A stretch of DNA of 64,000 nt from Proteles cristata cristata (GCA_017311185.1 JAESUZ010005169.1:2234501-2298500); one strand, 5' to 3'; shown: positions 1 to 11,784, numbered from the stretch's first letter. Made by a program: numbers and translations. Notes: a model not told the origin generated them from the letters alone.

Positions 1-110
1 TAGCTCAGAGCTTGGAGCTTGTTTCAGATTCTGTGTCTTCCTCTCTCTCTGACCCTGCCCTACTCATGCTGTCTTTCTCGATTAGGAATAAATAAAAACA
101 TTAAAACAAG
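1..110 (+). mobile_element. SINEC_Fc-type SINE, 3' part only
   Basis: The right half of a carnivore tRNA-Lys SINE enters from the left edge of the window. It shows the body segment ending in GTTTCAGATTCTGTGTC, a CT-rich stretch and an AATAAATAAAAACATTAAAA tail. The tRNA-like head and the 5' TSD lie outside the window. Confidence 0.85.
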
Positions 111-323
111 AAAGAAAATACTGCCTTGTAAAATAAAGATGATTTTTTCTTTTGTACCAGAAAAAAACCCAAAAACACATATTTACATGTGTAAACATGA
201 AAGTTAATCTCCATCTCATGCCCTTTCCCTTCCATAAACCCCAGAATCATAGAGAAATATTAAAAAGAAATAAAACTAATAAAATGTACCATGAACCTTA
301 CTCTCTCTTACGCAAAAAGTATG

Positions 324-557
324 CCTATTTATTTTTAAATGTTTATTTTATTATTTATTTTGAGAGAGAGAGAGAGCCTGAGAGCATGCACCAGCAGGGG
401 AGGGACAGAGCCAGAGGGAGAGAGAGAATTCCAAACAGGCTCACGCTAGTGCAGACTCTGACACGGGAGCTTGATCCCAGGAACCATGAGACCATGACCA
501 GAGCCAAAATTAGGAGTCCAGTGCTCAACCGAGTCACAAGTCACGCAGGCACCCATT
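324..557 (-). mobile_element. Carnivore tRNA-Lys SINE, full length, minus strand
   Basis: The element reads in reverse: a T/A-rich tail, GA-rich segment, body, then a tRNA-like head ending at GCAGGCACCC. A perfect 10-bp TSD (AAAAAGTATG) flanks it at 314-323 and 558-567, so the boundaries are firm. Several body differences from the young consensus suggest an older copy. Confidence 0.93.
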
Positions 558-571
558 AAAAAGTATGAATG

Positions 572-797
572 TATTTTTTATTTATTTATTTTTAAATGTT
601 TATTTATTTTTTTGAAAGATAGAGATAGAGTGTGATTTGGGGAGGGGTAGAAAGAGAGGAAGACACAGAAGTCGAAGCAGGCTCCAGGCTTTGAGCTGTC
701 AGTACAGAGTGATGCAAGGCTTGAACTCACAGACTGTGAGATCATGACCTGAGCTGAGGTCCACTGCCCAACCGACTGAGCCACCCAGGTGCCCCCC
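572..797 (-). mobile_element. Carnivore tRNA-Lys SINE, minus strand
   Basis: A second reverse SINE lies only about 15 bases from the previous one. It has the ATTTATTTATTT tail complement, a GA-rich segment, the body with GAGCTGTCAG, and the head complement ending in GCCACCCAGGTGCCCC. I found no clear TSD. The two elements are separate insertions, because the first has its own TSD. Confidence 0.9.
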
Positions 798-944
798 AAA
801 ATATAAATATTTTAAAGTGCTCCAAACACACATGAAGGAAATACATAGATACAACAGGTTCATTACACTAGTAATGTCAGAAATATCTTTCATTTGTGAT
901 TAAAAACAGTAACAATATACACTAATAAAATTAACACCAGAATT

Positions 945-1058
945 ACAAAGAAAGAAAGAAAGACAGAAAGAAAGAGAAATAAGGAAGGAATGAAGGAAGG
1001 AAAGAAAGAAAAAGATGGAAGGAAGGAAGGAAGGAAGGAAGGAAGGAAGGAAAAAAAG

Positions 1059-1137
<79 letters not shown>

Positions 1138-1217
1138 GGAAAGAAAAGAAGGAAGGAAGGAGGGAAGGAAAGAAGGAAGGAAGGAAAGAAAGAAGGAAAA
1201 GACAGAAAAGGAAGACA
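945..1217. repeat. (GAAA)n/(GGAA)n microsatellite
   Basis: A purine-rich array alternates blocks of GGAA (about 1018-1050) and GAAA (about 1060-1136), then returns to GGAA-type units. Positions 1017-1202 contain no pyrimidine at all on this strand (186 bases). The overlapping frames of 85 to 139 codons here (Lys/Glu/Arg-rich on +, Phe/Leu/Ser-rich on -) are products of the repeat, not genes. Confidence 0.97.
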
Positions 1218-1536
1218 AATAGTGCCCACAAAAAAAGATATAGGACATATAAATGGTATATTCTCAAGATGAAATACAAGGTACGAATTAAAAATAATTT
1301 TCATAAAACCATCTACCAACCTGAAAAAAATGATCTTGATTTAATTTTAGGTTACAGAAGTAAATAATTAAGCAGTATAGGTAGTAGGAAAACTGAATAT
1401 TTAAGAAAAAAATAAATATTAACATAGAGAATACTCAGATTATATGTAAAACATCAGGGAAATTTTCAAAGTTTTAAATCTATTCTTTTTGTCTTTGTGT
1501 CTTTCTACATTGTGTTTGTGTGTGCCTACACTTATT

Positions 1537-1575
1537 CATATATATATATATATGTGAATTTATATATATATATAA
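1537..1575. repeat. (TA)n dinucleotide repeat
   Basis: Two runs of TATATA are separated by GTGAATT, forming an imperfect AT microsatellite that can fold on itself. Confidence 0.9.
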
Positions 1576-2986
1576 TGAATGAATGACTATATGTATATAT
1601 TCTGTATAAGCTCTAATTACATTTTGAGAAAACATGAATACTTTTCTTAGTAATTTATCCCAACAGTTTACTTTAAGTGTAAATGTTAAAATTTAACTAT
1701 TTTTAAATAGTTATTTTGAAAGAAAACCAAACCCTATTCAAACAAAAGTAAATAATGTTAAAACAGTAGCTAATGAAACGGTATGATTATAATATATACA
1801 AGATGTTCTTGGAGGCTTTTCATAAAGCATTAGACTTGTTTGTTATCTTGTCCATCATCTGATTAGATGACAAACACTAATCAGATTTATATCCACACCA
1901 CATCAATCAATGGAGATTAATTCCCTCATGAAAAATATCCTTTGAATGTATTTACCTTGGATGTCACTTTTAGGCCAAAATCTGATCTGTTTCATTTACT
2001 ATTTTATTTCCAAAATCTTGTCCTGTGCATGACACAAATGAGTCTTTCAATAAAGGCATTTAATTAAATAAATTAATAAAAGGCTTCAAGTGTTAAGAGA
2101 TTAAACATGTAATCAAGGCATAACTGATAGGTTAATAAATTACCTGGTCTTTCAAAACCAAATTGGATAAGAAATTATAGGCAAGAACAAGAAAAACAAG
2201 ATCAAATTCTGAGAACTCTTTCTTCCCACAAAATTAGAGGTCAAAAAAGACCTTGGAAAGGGCAAATACTGTGAGATAATGGGGATTATTTTAAATTTAT
2301 TTTACTAGTGATAAAGGTCATTTTTATCCTCCGATATGGTGGCTTAATATTTTTGGAAGTCAGGTTTGGAATAGGGTAAAGAGTGATTTAGAGATTGGAA
2401 ATAATTTTTTTTTTTAAGTAAAATAACCTGGAAAGCTACTTTTAAGTGTATATTTTTCAAATTACTTAAATACTAATCCTCAAAAGACCCTTTTGAATTG
2501 GATGCCCAGATAACTTTTTTCTTATAAGAGGGACATCACACAATATAGCACAAAAGAGACAAAATTCTAGCTTTTCTGATACACAGCCCAGTGTTTTTTT
2601 TCACAACAAAATATAATATAACGTTCTCTGAATATATCTATAAGATGACATAAGAATTTAATACTTTACAAGAATCTGAATTGTTACCAGTTGAACAAAT
2701 CTAATCAATACTGGTGTCTTCTACCTGTTTTCAGACTTTTTCAAAAGCCCTTTCATTACTTTGATTAGATTAAGCTCTGTGGAACAGCCTAATGTTTCAA
2801 GATTCTATGCTTCAACTGTACCCCCACAGGGTCTTAGAGTGTCTCTCAAAGAATTAGTTTGGACTTTTATTAATTAAGATTTATTGTCTCCACAGCAATG
2901 TAGGTGTTACTACACAAAAGCTAAAGAATAGAAACTGATAGGTGATTCATATGCATGAGTAAAAATGGGTCACCAACTGAAAGAAT
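1576..2986. other. Unassigned AT-rich non-coding DNA
   Basis: I see no long open frame and no repeat I recognise in this stretch. It is AT-rich with short T and A runs. It could hold diverged old repeats or unique sequence. Confidence 0.5.
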
Positions 2987-2996
2987 TAATGATAAC

Positions 2997-3215
2997 TGGA
3001 GAACCTGGGTGGCTCAGTAGGTTAAGCATCTGACTTTGACTGAGGTCATGATCTCATGGTTTGTGAGTTCGAGCCCTGGCTCAGGCTCTGTGCAAATAGC
3101 TCTGAACCTGAAGGCCTGCTTCCTATTGTGTGTCTCCCTCTCTTTCTGCCCTGCCCCACTCATGCTCTGTCTGTTTCTCTGAAAAATAAACATTAGAAAT
3201 ATTTTTTTAAAGACC
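2997..3215 (+). mobile_element. Carnivore tRNA-Lys SINE, full length
   Basis: The head reads CCTGGGTGGCTCAGTAGG, with box A/B remnants including GAGTTCGAGCCC, followed by the CT-rich segment and an AAAATAAACATT tail. A perfect 10-bp TSD (TAATGATAAC) lies at 2987-2996 and 3216-3225. Confidence 0.94.
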
Positions 3216-3379
3216 TAATGATAACCATAACACAGAAACATTAGAGAAAAGCACTATATTGACATGAGAAACCAAAGTGACAGAAAACATTGAAGAAAAA
3301 ATGCAGGTATGGGAAAAAATGAAAAAAATAAACTAACTGCAAAATAAAGTTCATTTGGTTGGAGATGGCATTTCTGGCT

Positions 3380-3689
3380 TTATGTACAATTCTGTGTACA
3401 TATTTCATAATTTAAAGACCAAAGTCTTGTTTTTCTAGTATAAATTCCTTCATTTAGGCTGATCATCAACAGCTCAAACAGTATTTTTCCAGAAGACAAA
3501 AATCTGACTCTTAAAATTCCTACTTTTAGGATCCTGCTTAGGTATCTTATTCTTGTCCCTAAAGAGCCCAAGTCATGTGAATCTCTGCCTGTGCTTAGGT
3601 TCCTGAAATCCTTACCATCCACTGACTTGGTGGTATTCTCTAAATGTTGTATTTATTTTTTCACACTAATTTATCGTATCTCTCAAAAA
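3380..3689. other. Unassigned non-coding DNA
   Basis: An 80-codon minus-strand open frame (3380-3622) is present, but its product resembles no family I know and it has no supporting context. I treat the interval as non-coding. Confidence 0.4.
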
Positions 3690-3699
3690 CATCATGTAT

Positions 3700-3890
3700 C
3701 TGACTCTTGATTTCAGCTCAGGTCATGATCTCAAGGTTTATGAGTTTGAGCCCTAAGTCAGGCTGTGTAGCTGGCAGGACAGAACCTGCCTGGGATTCCT
3801 CTCTCCCCCTCTCCCCCTGCCCCTCCCAACCAACCAATCAATCAATCAATCAATAGCAAAATTAAAACAAAACCAAACAAAAAGAAACCC
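3700..3890 (+). mobile_element. 5'-truncated carnivore SINE with its own TSD
   Basis: The element begins inside the tRNA-like region at CTGACTCTTGATTTCAGC, so the first ~35 bases including box A are absent. It then runs through the B-box region, CT-rich part and a tail containing (AATC)n at about 3828-3855. A perfect 10-bp TSD (CATCATGTAT) at 3690-3699 and 3891-3900 shows that the truncation occurred at insertion, not by later deletion. Confidence 0.93.
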
Positions 3891-3900
3891 CATCATGTAT

Positions 3901-5946
3901 ACTATGTAACACTTATATTATTTCTTTATAAATTCCTAAGCACTCCGTACAGAGACTTTCAGAAACTACTGGATATGGTAAGTCTGGCTTATGACTAAAA
4001 AGCACTGCCTTGATTTTGCTGAATCTCTAGAAGAAAAAAGAGTCTTTTCTAGTTGGTCCAACAATAATGGCTGAAGCAGAAAGATAATAAGAGATGTTTT
4101 ATCTAAGCCCCACCCACCTCAACTAGGGATTTCTTAAATAAACCTTCAGTCAATCCATGGAAGACATAGGAACCTTTTTTCTAACCTAAGATTGTGGAGG
4201 AATGATCTAAACCTTTCTAGACTTGATTAAGCCCTACCTAATCCTGCAGAAACTGTTGGTTACTTAGATGTTTAGACTGGCGTTGGTTCTAGGGACCCCT
4301 TAGAACTATCACTTGGTAGATCACTAATTCAATAACCCTATCACTAATCACTAATTCAGTATTGTTCCTTCTGCCCCCAAATCAGGTCATGGAGACAATG
4401 GGATGGTATTCTACTGGTAGGCTGTAATCATTAAGGAGGTCAGGAACATAAATGAGTTTATATTTTCTTCCTATGGAAAAAGACCCAGCAAAGGTCTTAA
4501 TCCAATTCAAAGAATGTTAAAATATTTTGTACAAACTACGTTAGAGATAAAATTCATAGTCATCTACAATGTGGTCTCCAGTTATGTTTTGAGTCTTGAA
4601 TTTTTAAGGATCCTAGGAACTGAACTCTCTGGAAGGCAGAATATTTCCCTCTATATCCATTATTTAATCCTGCCTTGCAGGCAATTTCAAGCATTACAGA
4701 GCTCCCAAATGTTCTGTTTGTCTTTCAATGCTTGAAGCATTACTTGAAATTTGACCTCATCATTGACTTCTCTTGTGGCTGTTTTCTTTATTCCTAGACT
4801 AACCAAAGAAAAGACCCAGACCCACATTCATTTAACACATTGTGGCTCACACAAACAGGAAACACTAATTGCCATGTAAAAAATGTGAAGGCTGAAATCA
4901 TGAGAAGGAATATTTTGTCTGTTAAGCATTCAATTAGACATTTATATACTCCCTAGTAGATATATTTCATGTATTTGTTTGTTTTCAGTGCAGAGCATCT
5001 ATAACTAGAGTTGAGTTTTACTCCACAATTAAATCATTGTAGATTCCACATTTTCTTTCCATTTTAATTTCACAATTTAAATTGGTTTCATCTTACTGTA
5101 CTTAGTGGGGGGGGGGTGGAATTTACTTGGTCCACTCTTTCAAGGACTTTCAGATGAAGTGTGCCTAGAGCACACTTCAATGTGGCCAGTGAATCCACAG
5201 ACTCACATTCTTTACTGAAGTCCAATGGAGACTAGTGGTCTTCAAAGTATTCCTATAATCACAGCAAGCAGATTTTCTCTGAAGTGCCCATCTGTTTCTT
5301 TGTTAGACCACTTATTTTTCTTTTTGAATGTTTATTGATTAGTATACACCATATTTTCCAAGGAAAATCTCTACAGACTTTTGAGTAGCAAAATTGCAAG
5401 TACTAATTCAATATTGTTACTATGGCTCTCAATTATTCCTTACAAATCCCTTAAAAAGAGGCAAATGAAGACCGTGGATTAATTATCATATTGCATTAAA
5501 AATTCATCATTTGAAATTTGCCTAGTAGATTATTATTTGTCATGCACAGTAAGGCACAGCTTTGCTATTAGAATTCACTTGACCTCAGGCATGTTAATTG
5601 CAGTCCTAAAATAGCATCTATTTTGCTTTGTTTGGGTTTGGCTTTTTTTTTTTTTAATAAGTTATCACTTATATTCTGATGGCTAAAGTTTTGTTTAAAA
5701 ATTATGAAGTATTTTTTAGACTCTATGAAGTCATGTTTCAGCCTCATCTATGTCACATGCCAAATGTCGAAGTGGTGCATAATGCTGGGCTCCTTTAAAT
5801 TTCATCCCCAACCACATCTGTATGTTGTTTATAAGAGTATTATACTGGTAGAACTGAGCTATTAGCAAAGCAATTCCACACTCATCCACTTCTGGTTTTG
5901 CTGTCCTTCTGCTTTTTGAAAAACCAGCCTTAAAGAAATCCTCTTA
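3901..5946. other. Unassigned non-coding DNA
   Basis: About 2 kb with no repeat family I can name and no convincing coding frame. It contains a run of ten G (5107-5116) and a T-rich run near 5643-5656. A 73-codon frame at 4514-4735 has no recognisable product. Confidence 0.45.
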
Positions 5947-6130
5947 GGGGGCACCTAGGAGGCTTACTGGGTTAGGTGTCTGACGTTGGCTCAGGTCGTG
6001 ATCTCGTGGTTCAAGTGTTCAAGCCCCACGTTGGGCTCTGTGCTGACAGTTCAGAGCCTGAAGTCTGCTTCAGATTCTGTGTCTTTCTCTCTCTCGAAAA
6101 TAAATAAAAATATTTTTAAAAATTTTAAAT
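5947..6130 (+). mobile_element. Carnivore tRNA-Lys SINE, diverged
   Basis: It starts at GGGGGCACCTAGGAGGC, continues with the GTCTGACGTTGGCTCAGG body and GGGCTCTGTGCTGACAG, and ends in an AAATAAATAAAAAT tail. No convincing TSD was found. The CT-rich middle is shorter than in young copies. Confidence 0.9.
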
Positions 6131-6986
6131 AAATCATCCTGAAAATACAATTAGTTAAGTGTTTTCTTGATGACCCAAGTTACCATGCAACCCAACGTTA
6201 GTAGGGGAGTCCATTGGAGAGTTTCTCTCTCCTTTGCCCTACTGTTCATAGTAATATATCATACTGCATTTTATTTTTTTGCCCATCTGACTCCCATATC
6301 AGGCTAAAAAATAATTGATTTTAGGGACCACATTACATGTAGTGTTGATCCTATTACATAACGAGTGTTTTTAAAATCTGTAAAATAAGTAATATAGAAT
6401 TTGCAATACTAGAGGTCTAATGAAAGTCAACAGATTACTAAAATCCCATTTAGTTCATGAGAAATTTGAATTAGGCTATATATTTGCAAGATAACAATGA
6501 ACACAATTAATGAAAAAAATCAATCAAAATCTTTCTCTGCTCAAATAGAACAAGAGGAGCAATTAATTTATAAAATGGTAAGCAAACAAAGACATGAACT
6601 ATTTAAGATTTAACAGATCTGTCATCTTAGACAAGAGCATCACAAAATAGCTTTTGAGGGTAAAGAGACTAATAGCAGCTAGGTATTCTTTGTAATAGAG
6701 ACTTTAAGACCAAGCATGGGGACAGCTGGTGAGATGAGTCAATAATATTTTTCAACCAATTTTTTAAAATTATAATAATCATTACTTTTTATGAGGCAAA
6801 GCCGCAGGATAATACGAACTGAGATGCCCGTGTGCCTGTTTTACTTGAGCTCTGTGTTTTCATCATTAGTGTCAATTCCTTCAGTAGCTATAATATATAT
6901 TTTTCCTCACATTCTGTCATCATGAGTATTTTCATTCCCTTTCAGAGAATGGATTTAGAACTAGCAGTAAGGGCAATTTTGAAGTT
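6131..6986. other. Unassigned AT-rich non-coding DNA
   Basis: No recognised repeat and no coding frame of note. A 66-codon frame at 6832-7032 runs into the next SINE and is not credible as a gene. Confidence 0.45.
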
Positions 6987-7001
6987 AAATTATACTCGGA
7001 T

Positions 7002-7199
7002 GCAGGGATGCCTGGGTGGCTCAGTCAGGTAAACATTCAATTTTGCTTAGGTCATGATATCATGGTTCTTAGGAACAAGCCCTGCATCAGGCTCTGTGCT
7101 CAGAGCCTGAAGTCTACTTCTGATTTTGTATGTCTCTCTCTCCACCCCTCACCTGCTAGTGCTCTGCCTCTGTCTCTCAAAATAAATAAACGTTTTAAA
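7002..7199 (+). mobile_element. Carnivore tRNA-Lys SINE
   Basis: The head is GATGCCTGGGTGGCTCAG, followed by a diverged body and an AAATAAATAAACGTTTT tail. A 15-bp TSD with one C/T difference flanks it at 6987-7001 and 7200-7214. The single mismatch indicates moderate age. Confidence 0.94.
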
Positions 7200-7214
7200 A
7201 AATTATACTTGGAT

Positions 7215-7617
7215 TTCTATAAAACAGAACAGGCAACCCCCCCACAAATCTGTCTGTCCCCCTCTTTCCTAGGAAATCGTACTATTTAAAAATAATAAAA
7301 GGAAGTCTGCTTTTTATATTGTATCAAATATTAATAGTTTAATGCCATCTTGTGTTTACTTACATACACAGACTGGATTTTAGCATTAGAATATTCTCTC
7401 TTTTTCATGTTATTTATTGCCAAGAAACATTGTTTGACTGTTCTATATTTGCCTTGGTCTTTCTATAAGTCAAAGCTATTGCAAAACCCATTAGGACAGT
7501 ATTGAGCTCACAAAAAGGAAGACTATCTTTAACTTATTTTAATAGAATAATTTTGCAGAAGAAATAACATTCAACCAGGTAATTTTCTCATTAGATAATA
7601 TTAATGAGTTATTTTTT
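7215..7617. other. Unassigned non-coding DNA
   Basis: A short AT-rich stretch between two SINEs. Nothing was recognised in it. Confidence 0.45.
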
Positions 7618-7635
7618 AATAATTATTTTCCTAGC

Positions 7636-7866
7636 GGGGCGCCTGGGTGGCTTAGTCGGTTAAGCGTCCGACTTTCGCTTAGGTCATGATCTCGCGGTTC
7701 GTGGGTTCGAGCCCGCGTCGGGCTCTGTGCTGACTGCCAGCTCAGAGCCTGGAGCCTGTTTCAGTCTGTGACTCCCTCTCTCTCTGACCCTCCCCTGTTC
7801 ATGCTGTCTCTCTCTCTCTCTCCTAGAAATAAATAAAAATAAAACATTAAAAAAATTTTTTTAAAA
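7636..7866 (+). mobile_element. Young full-length SINEC_Fc
   Basis: The head GGGGCGCCTGGGTGGC and box A (TGGCTTAGTCGG) are intact, and box B reads GGTTCGAGCCC. The body CTGACTGCCAGCTCAGAGCC, an extended (TC)n and a CTAGAAATAAATAAA tail follow. A perfect 18-bp TSD lies at 7618-7635 and 7867-7884. It is nearly identical to the copies at 20078, 24559, 45951 and 57780. Confidence 0.97.
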
Positions 7867-7884
7867 AATAATTATTTTCCTAGC

Positions 7885-8603
7885 TACTAATTACTTGAAA
7901 TTACAACAAACTCTTTGTTATAAGCAAGAGTAAATGGATTTTTGTTGTGTCTTATTGTCTAAATCAAGTCACCTTGATGTTTTTCTTGGTGTCACTGGAC
8001 AAGTGGGCAGAGCAGCAGAAAGTATAAGAATAGAGTGGTCTGGCTGATGTCACCATAGATTTCATTGTGGTCTAAATACATGAACTTTACAAAGCTGTGG
8101 AGATTTTTTTCCATACTTTTTTATCATTTGTTATAATACTAATTAAAATATAATTTATCTTTCCTTAAACAAGATGTATCTTGAACCCTCCCTTAAACAA
8201 GACATATCTTGAATCCTCCTTATGTTCTGTATGTTTTATAAAATCATTATGTATACAAATTATTACTTCATTTATTAAATTCTTGCAGAGATTTTGACAA
8301 ATGCTATACATGTAATAGCTAAAAATAAACAAGTCTTGTTTAATCTACTGAAACTCTAAATGAAGCTTGAATAAGGTTGTATCATATGAAGCCGAACGAG
8401 ATTGTCATATTGATAAATTTCAACTAAGCTGCAGTAAATTCAGTGAAAAGTTTTTTAAAAAAAGTCATCAAGCTCATGATTTGGTAGGTCTACTTAAAAG
8501 CACGATTAAATGGGCTTCTCAGCAGATTGAAACACTCTGGAATCTTGGCACATGGCAATTGCGGAGGTTAAATACTCAAATGCAAAATCATATGCATTCT
8601 TCA
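7885..8603. other. Unassigned DNA with a short tandem duplication
   Basis: The stretch is AT-rich and holds the 28-bp duplication listed separately. A 90-codon frame at 8367-8639 runs into the next SINE and has no recognisable domain. Confidence 0.45.
8163..8218. repeat. 28-bp tandem duplication, two units
   Basis: Unit 1 (8163-8190) and unit 2 (8191-8218) both begin CCTTAAACAAGA and differ at three positions. The core AAGATGTATCTT is close to a palindrome. Confidence 0.9.
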
Positions 8604-8826
8604 GGACTCCTGGGTGGCCTTAGTCCTTTAAGTGTCTGACTTTGGCTCAGGTTATGATCTCACAGTTTGCGATTTGGAGTCCCACATGGGGTTCTGGTGC
8701 TGACAGCTCAAAGTCTAGAGCCTCCTTTGGTTTCTGTATCTCCTCTCTCTCTGCCCCTCCCCTGCTCATCCTATCTCTCTCTCTCTCTCTCTCTCTTTCA
8801 ATCATGAATAAACATTAAAAAAATAA
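8604..8826 (+). mobile_element. Carnivore tRNA-Lys SINE, diverged
   Basis: The head is ACTCCTGGGTGGCCTTAG, the body includes GACAGCTCAAAGTC, and a (TC)n run and ATAAACATTAAAAAA tail follow. Box B is damaged (GATTTGGAGTCCC). No clear TSD. Confidence 0.9.
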
Positions 8827-8869
8827 AAAATATATATTATACATAGTCTTCCATGCAGGAGAGTTACAT

Positions 8870-9012
8870 GGTTTATTGGCTAGAGAATGGGAGGTTAAGA
8901 AACCAAAGAAACAGGTATTTGAATACCAACCCATTCATTTATTACTTTTGTATTATAGAGAAGCCAAACTGTGTGTTCACTTGCTTTGTCTCTGTTGTGA
9001 GCCTGAGAAAAT
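8870..9012 (+). mobile_element. Possible MIR remnant
   Basis: The order of weak matches resembles a MIR core: a GGTTTATTGGC start, CAGGTATTTGAATACC in place of the box-B region, then TTACTTTTG and TTGTCTCTG. Divergence is high, so this is a tentative call. Confidence 0.3.
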
Positions 9013-11598
9013 TTTAAAAAGATACCAAAGAGACATATCAACTGAATGCAATGTATGGCCCAAGATTTTTTTCTTTTTTCTAGGAGGAAATTATTAGAAT
9101 CATTAAATTATTAGAATTATTAAATCCTGAATAAAGTCTGTGGCTTCAATAATAAAATTGTGTTTCTCTTCATTTCCTGATTTTCTCAGTTATATTTTGT
9201 ATATAGAAGAGAATATTCTTGCTTTGTAGGAAATGCACTGAGTATTTAGAGGTAAAATGTCATTATGTCTGCTATCTACTCTCAACTAGTTTGGAAAAAA
9301 TAGAAACAAAGAAGGAAAATGATAAAGCAATTATGACAAAATGTTAATATTTGGGGAATAAAGGTGAAGGATGTATGAAAATTCTTTGTTCAAGGTTCTT
9401 TTTCTATTTTCTATAAATCTCAAGTTATATCAAAGTAAAAAGTTAAAGTTAAGAAAAAATGTTGTGAACAAGAATATCTCTCCCTTTAATGAAATTTAAT
9501 TTGATGTATGAAACATAGTAGTTACTTAATATCTGTTATTATGGGTACTCAACCAAATGAGAATGATAGCAAGACTATAATTTTTGTATAAGATAGTCTA
9601 GAATAAGTATGAGGTCTTTTATTACACAGGAAATATTTTTAAAAATACAACCTATTTTTATATAATCCCTATGATCACATGTAAATGATTTACTTGCATA
9701 TCATATAATTTAATGTTACTCATGGAGTGTTTATAAACCTGCATTCATCAAGGGCATTTCCCATGATGGAACCATAAAGGCACTGGTAGCCAGAGGGGCT
9801 TTAGACTTCTCCTATGCCTCTGGCCCTCCCACTCTCCAGCGAAGCCTTTGGATTGGACCACAGAGGTGAACAGCACTTTCTCTGTTCCAAGCAAAGGGAT
9901 CAAAGCTTAATCCAGTGCTGTGGGCCAGGGGGACTTCTTTGGGCTCTGTCTCTTTTCTACCAAGATGAGCTGAGTCTGTTGGGAGTACTCAGGCCCAGGA
10001 AGGCTCGTGTATGATTTTGTTAGGTCAGCTCTGCCCTTCAGCCTAGGAAGTCAGCCTTGCTTCCCATTCTATGCTGCTTCACTTCTTGTACTCACCTCTC
10101 ATTGACATTGGTGTGTAAATGGGTATGTTTCCGGGAGGAAAATGGGCTATTTTGTCTATTTTGGTTGTAGGTCAATGGCTGCCTCTAGCCTAGGCACTCA
10201 GATTTACAGTTAATGTTCCAACTGACCTTTTACCTTCTGCATAAATTTTCTCAGTATCTGTCAGAGGAGTTGTCTGTAAGAGGATGTAAAAGTGAAGATT
10301 TAGAAATTGTAGCTTCTTGACACATATTATCTTCCAATTCTAATACAACATACAACATTGCAACAAGAAGCACAACTGGGATATTTCTAATTCACTGAAG
10401 GGTCTTCTATAATGTTTGCACAAGGGTATTTAAGATGCCTAAATTAATCCTGCTATGTTCAATTTATGTAGTCTACTGAAATGAAATTCAAGCTGTAATT
10501 AACAATGACATTGTAGGAGAGAAGAGAGAAAGAGTTAAGCAAGTGCTGTCTTATTCGAAAGGGATGATATGGGAACATTTAATCATAACTGGAATATTAT
10601 CATATAAATGTGCAGATTACAGCCAAACTTTATGAAGGATGATGAATCAGAACCAGTCTAATGATCCTATAATCTGGCAGAATTCCTCTTGCAAACATTC
10701 TTCATCTTAAAGTGATGAAGGATTTCCACTGGAATAATAACTAATAGATGTTAAGCTCTATATGTCAGGTAAAAAAGAAATCTATTATAATTTATTTGCA
10801 ATTAGAGTAGCAAAACAGTCAATTCTGCATCCTACAAACAGGCAGAAACAACTTCCGGCCCACATCCTGGGCAGGAGATTAGTGAATATCCCAACCAAGA
10901 AGATGACTATACACTTACTCCAGGATGCACAATGCTTTAATCAGGAGGATTTCCTCATTTCCTCCTTCATTTATGTTTGCTTTCTTCCATATCCTCTTCC
11001 CAGATAATTAAAAAAGTGAAGACAGAAACCATAAATGCATTAAACCTTCCAGGGAAGTTCCTGTAGGTATGTGAATGACTTCAATAGGAATTAGAATATC
11101 CTTGCTCAGTCCTCACAGTATGGGATACATACCTAAAGGACATACTGTCCTTTATGCTTGAGAACCTTGAACCCATTTGAATATAAAGTGCAAGAAACTT
11201 GCAAAGGCAATATTATTTTAATGGAATTAAAAGACATTACTTAAATAAAATGGTTCAACTAAAGATTATCTGTGAAATATGGTGCTTAGAATGTTTATTT
11301 GAAACTCTGCCAATTACATCAAACAGTCCAAATATTACTCTGCATGGAAAGCTCAAAAATGCTAGCCTTCATTCTGCTCTCTTTGAAAAGAAAATAGTTT
11401 AAAAGGAAAATTCATACAGATCTTAAGGTTGAGATTAAAAATGTTTCTTATGGTAATGTTTTTTTCTAAATAAATGCAGGTATAATTAAGTGTGTGGTGG
11501 GGGGAGAGGGAGAAAGACAAATTTGGGGGTGAAAACTAGTTTACTTGATGTTCTTTCCATGATTAATACTATTTTGGTATCTCTCACTCTCTCTCTGC
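9013..11598. other. Long repeat-poor stretch, unassigned
   Basis: About 2.6 kb without any SINE, L1 or MITE I can recognise. Positions 9720-10130 are clearly more GC-rich than the flanks and carry a 66-codon frame (9814-10014) of unknown type. An 81-codon frame lies at 10762-11007. No splice-site or coding argument can be made, so it may be unique intergenic or regulatory sequence. Confidence 0.45.
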
Positions 11599-11600
11599 CA

Positions 11601-11630
11601 TGTATGTGCGCGCGCGCACACACACACACG
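11601..11630. repeat. Alternating (GC)n/(CA)n tract
   Basis: The tract runs TGTATGTG into a CGCGCGCG core and then CACACACACG, strictly alternating pyrimidine and purine for 30 bases. CG-core tracts of this kind are established Z-DNA formers. Confidence 0.9.
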
Positions 11631-11784
11631 AGAAAGTGGCACGGCTGGCACATACCTGCAAGACTATTTTAGTAGTGAAAAAGTATGAATATAGTAATCA
11701 GTTAGCAAGCACTAATACGTTATGTACCTATGTTCTGAATACGCTACAGATAAATTGCCTTTATATGAAAGGTAACATGGCATT

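Noticed and set aside
890..1367. Several frames of 85-139 codons over the purine array, encoding Lys/Glu/Arg or Phe/Leu/Ser repeats
   Set aside because: They are translations of a tetranucleotide microsatellite, open in several frames on both strands.
7636..7710. tRNA-like heads with intact box A and B
   Set aside because: They belong to SINEs. No CCA-compatible acceptor stem or full cloverleaf was seen, so they are not tRNA genes.
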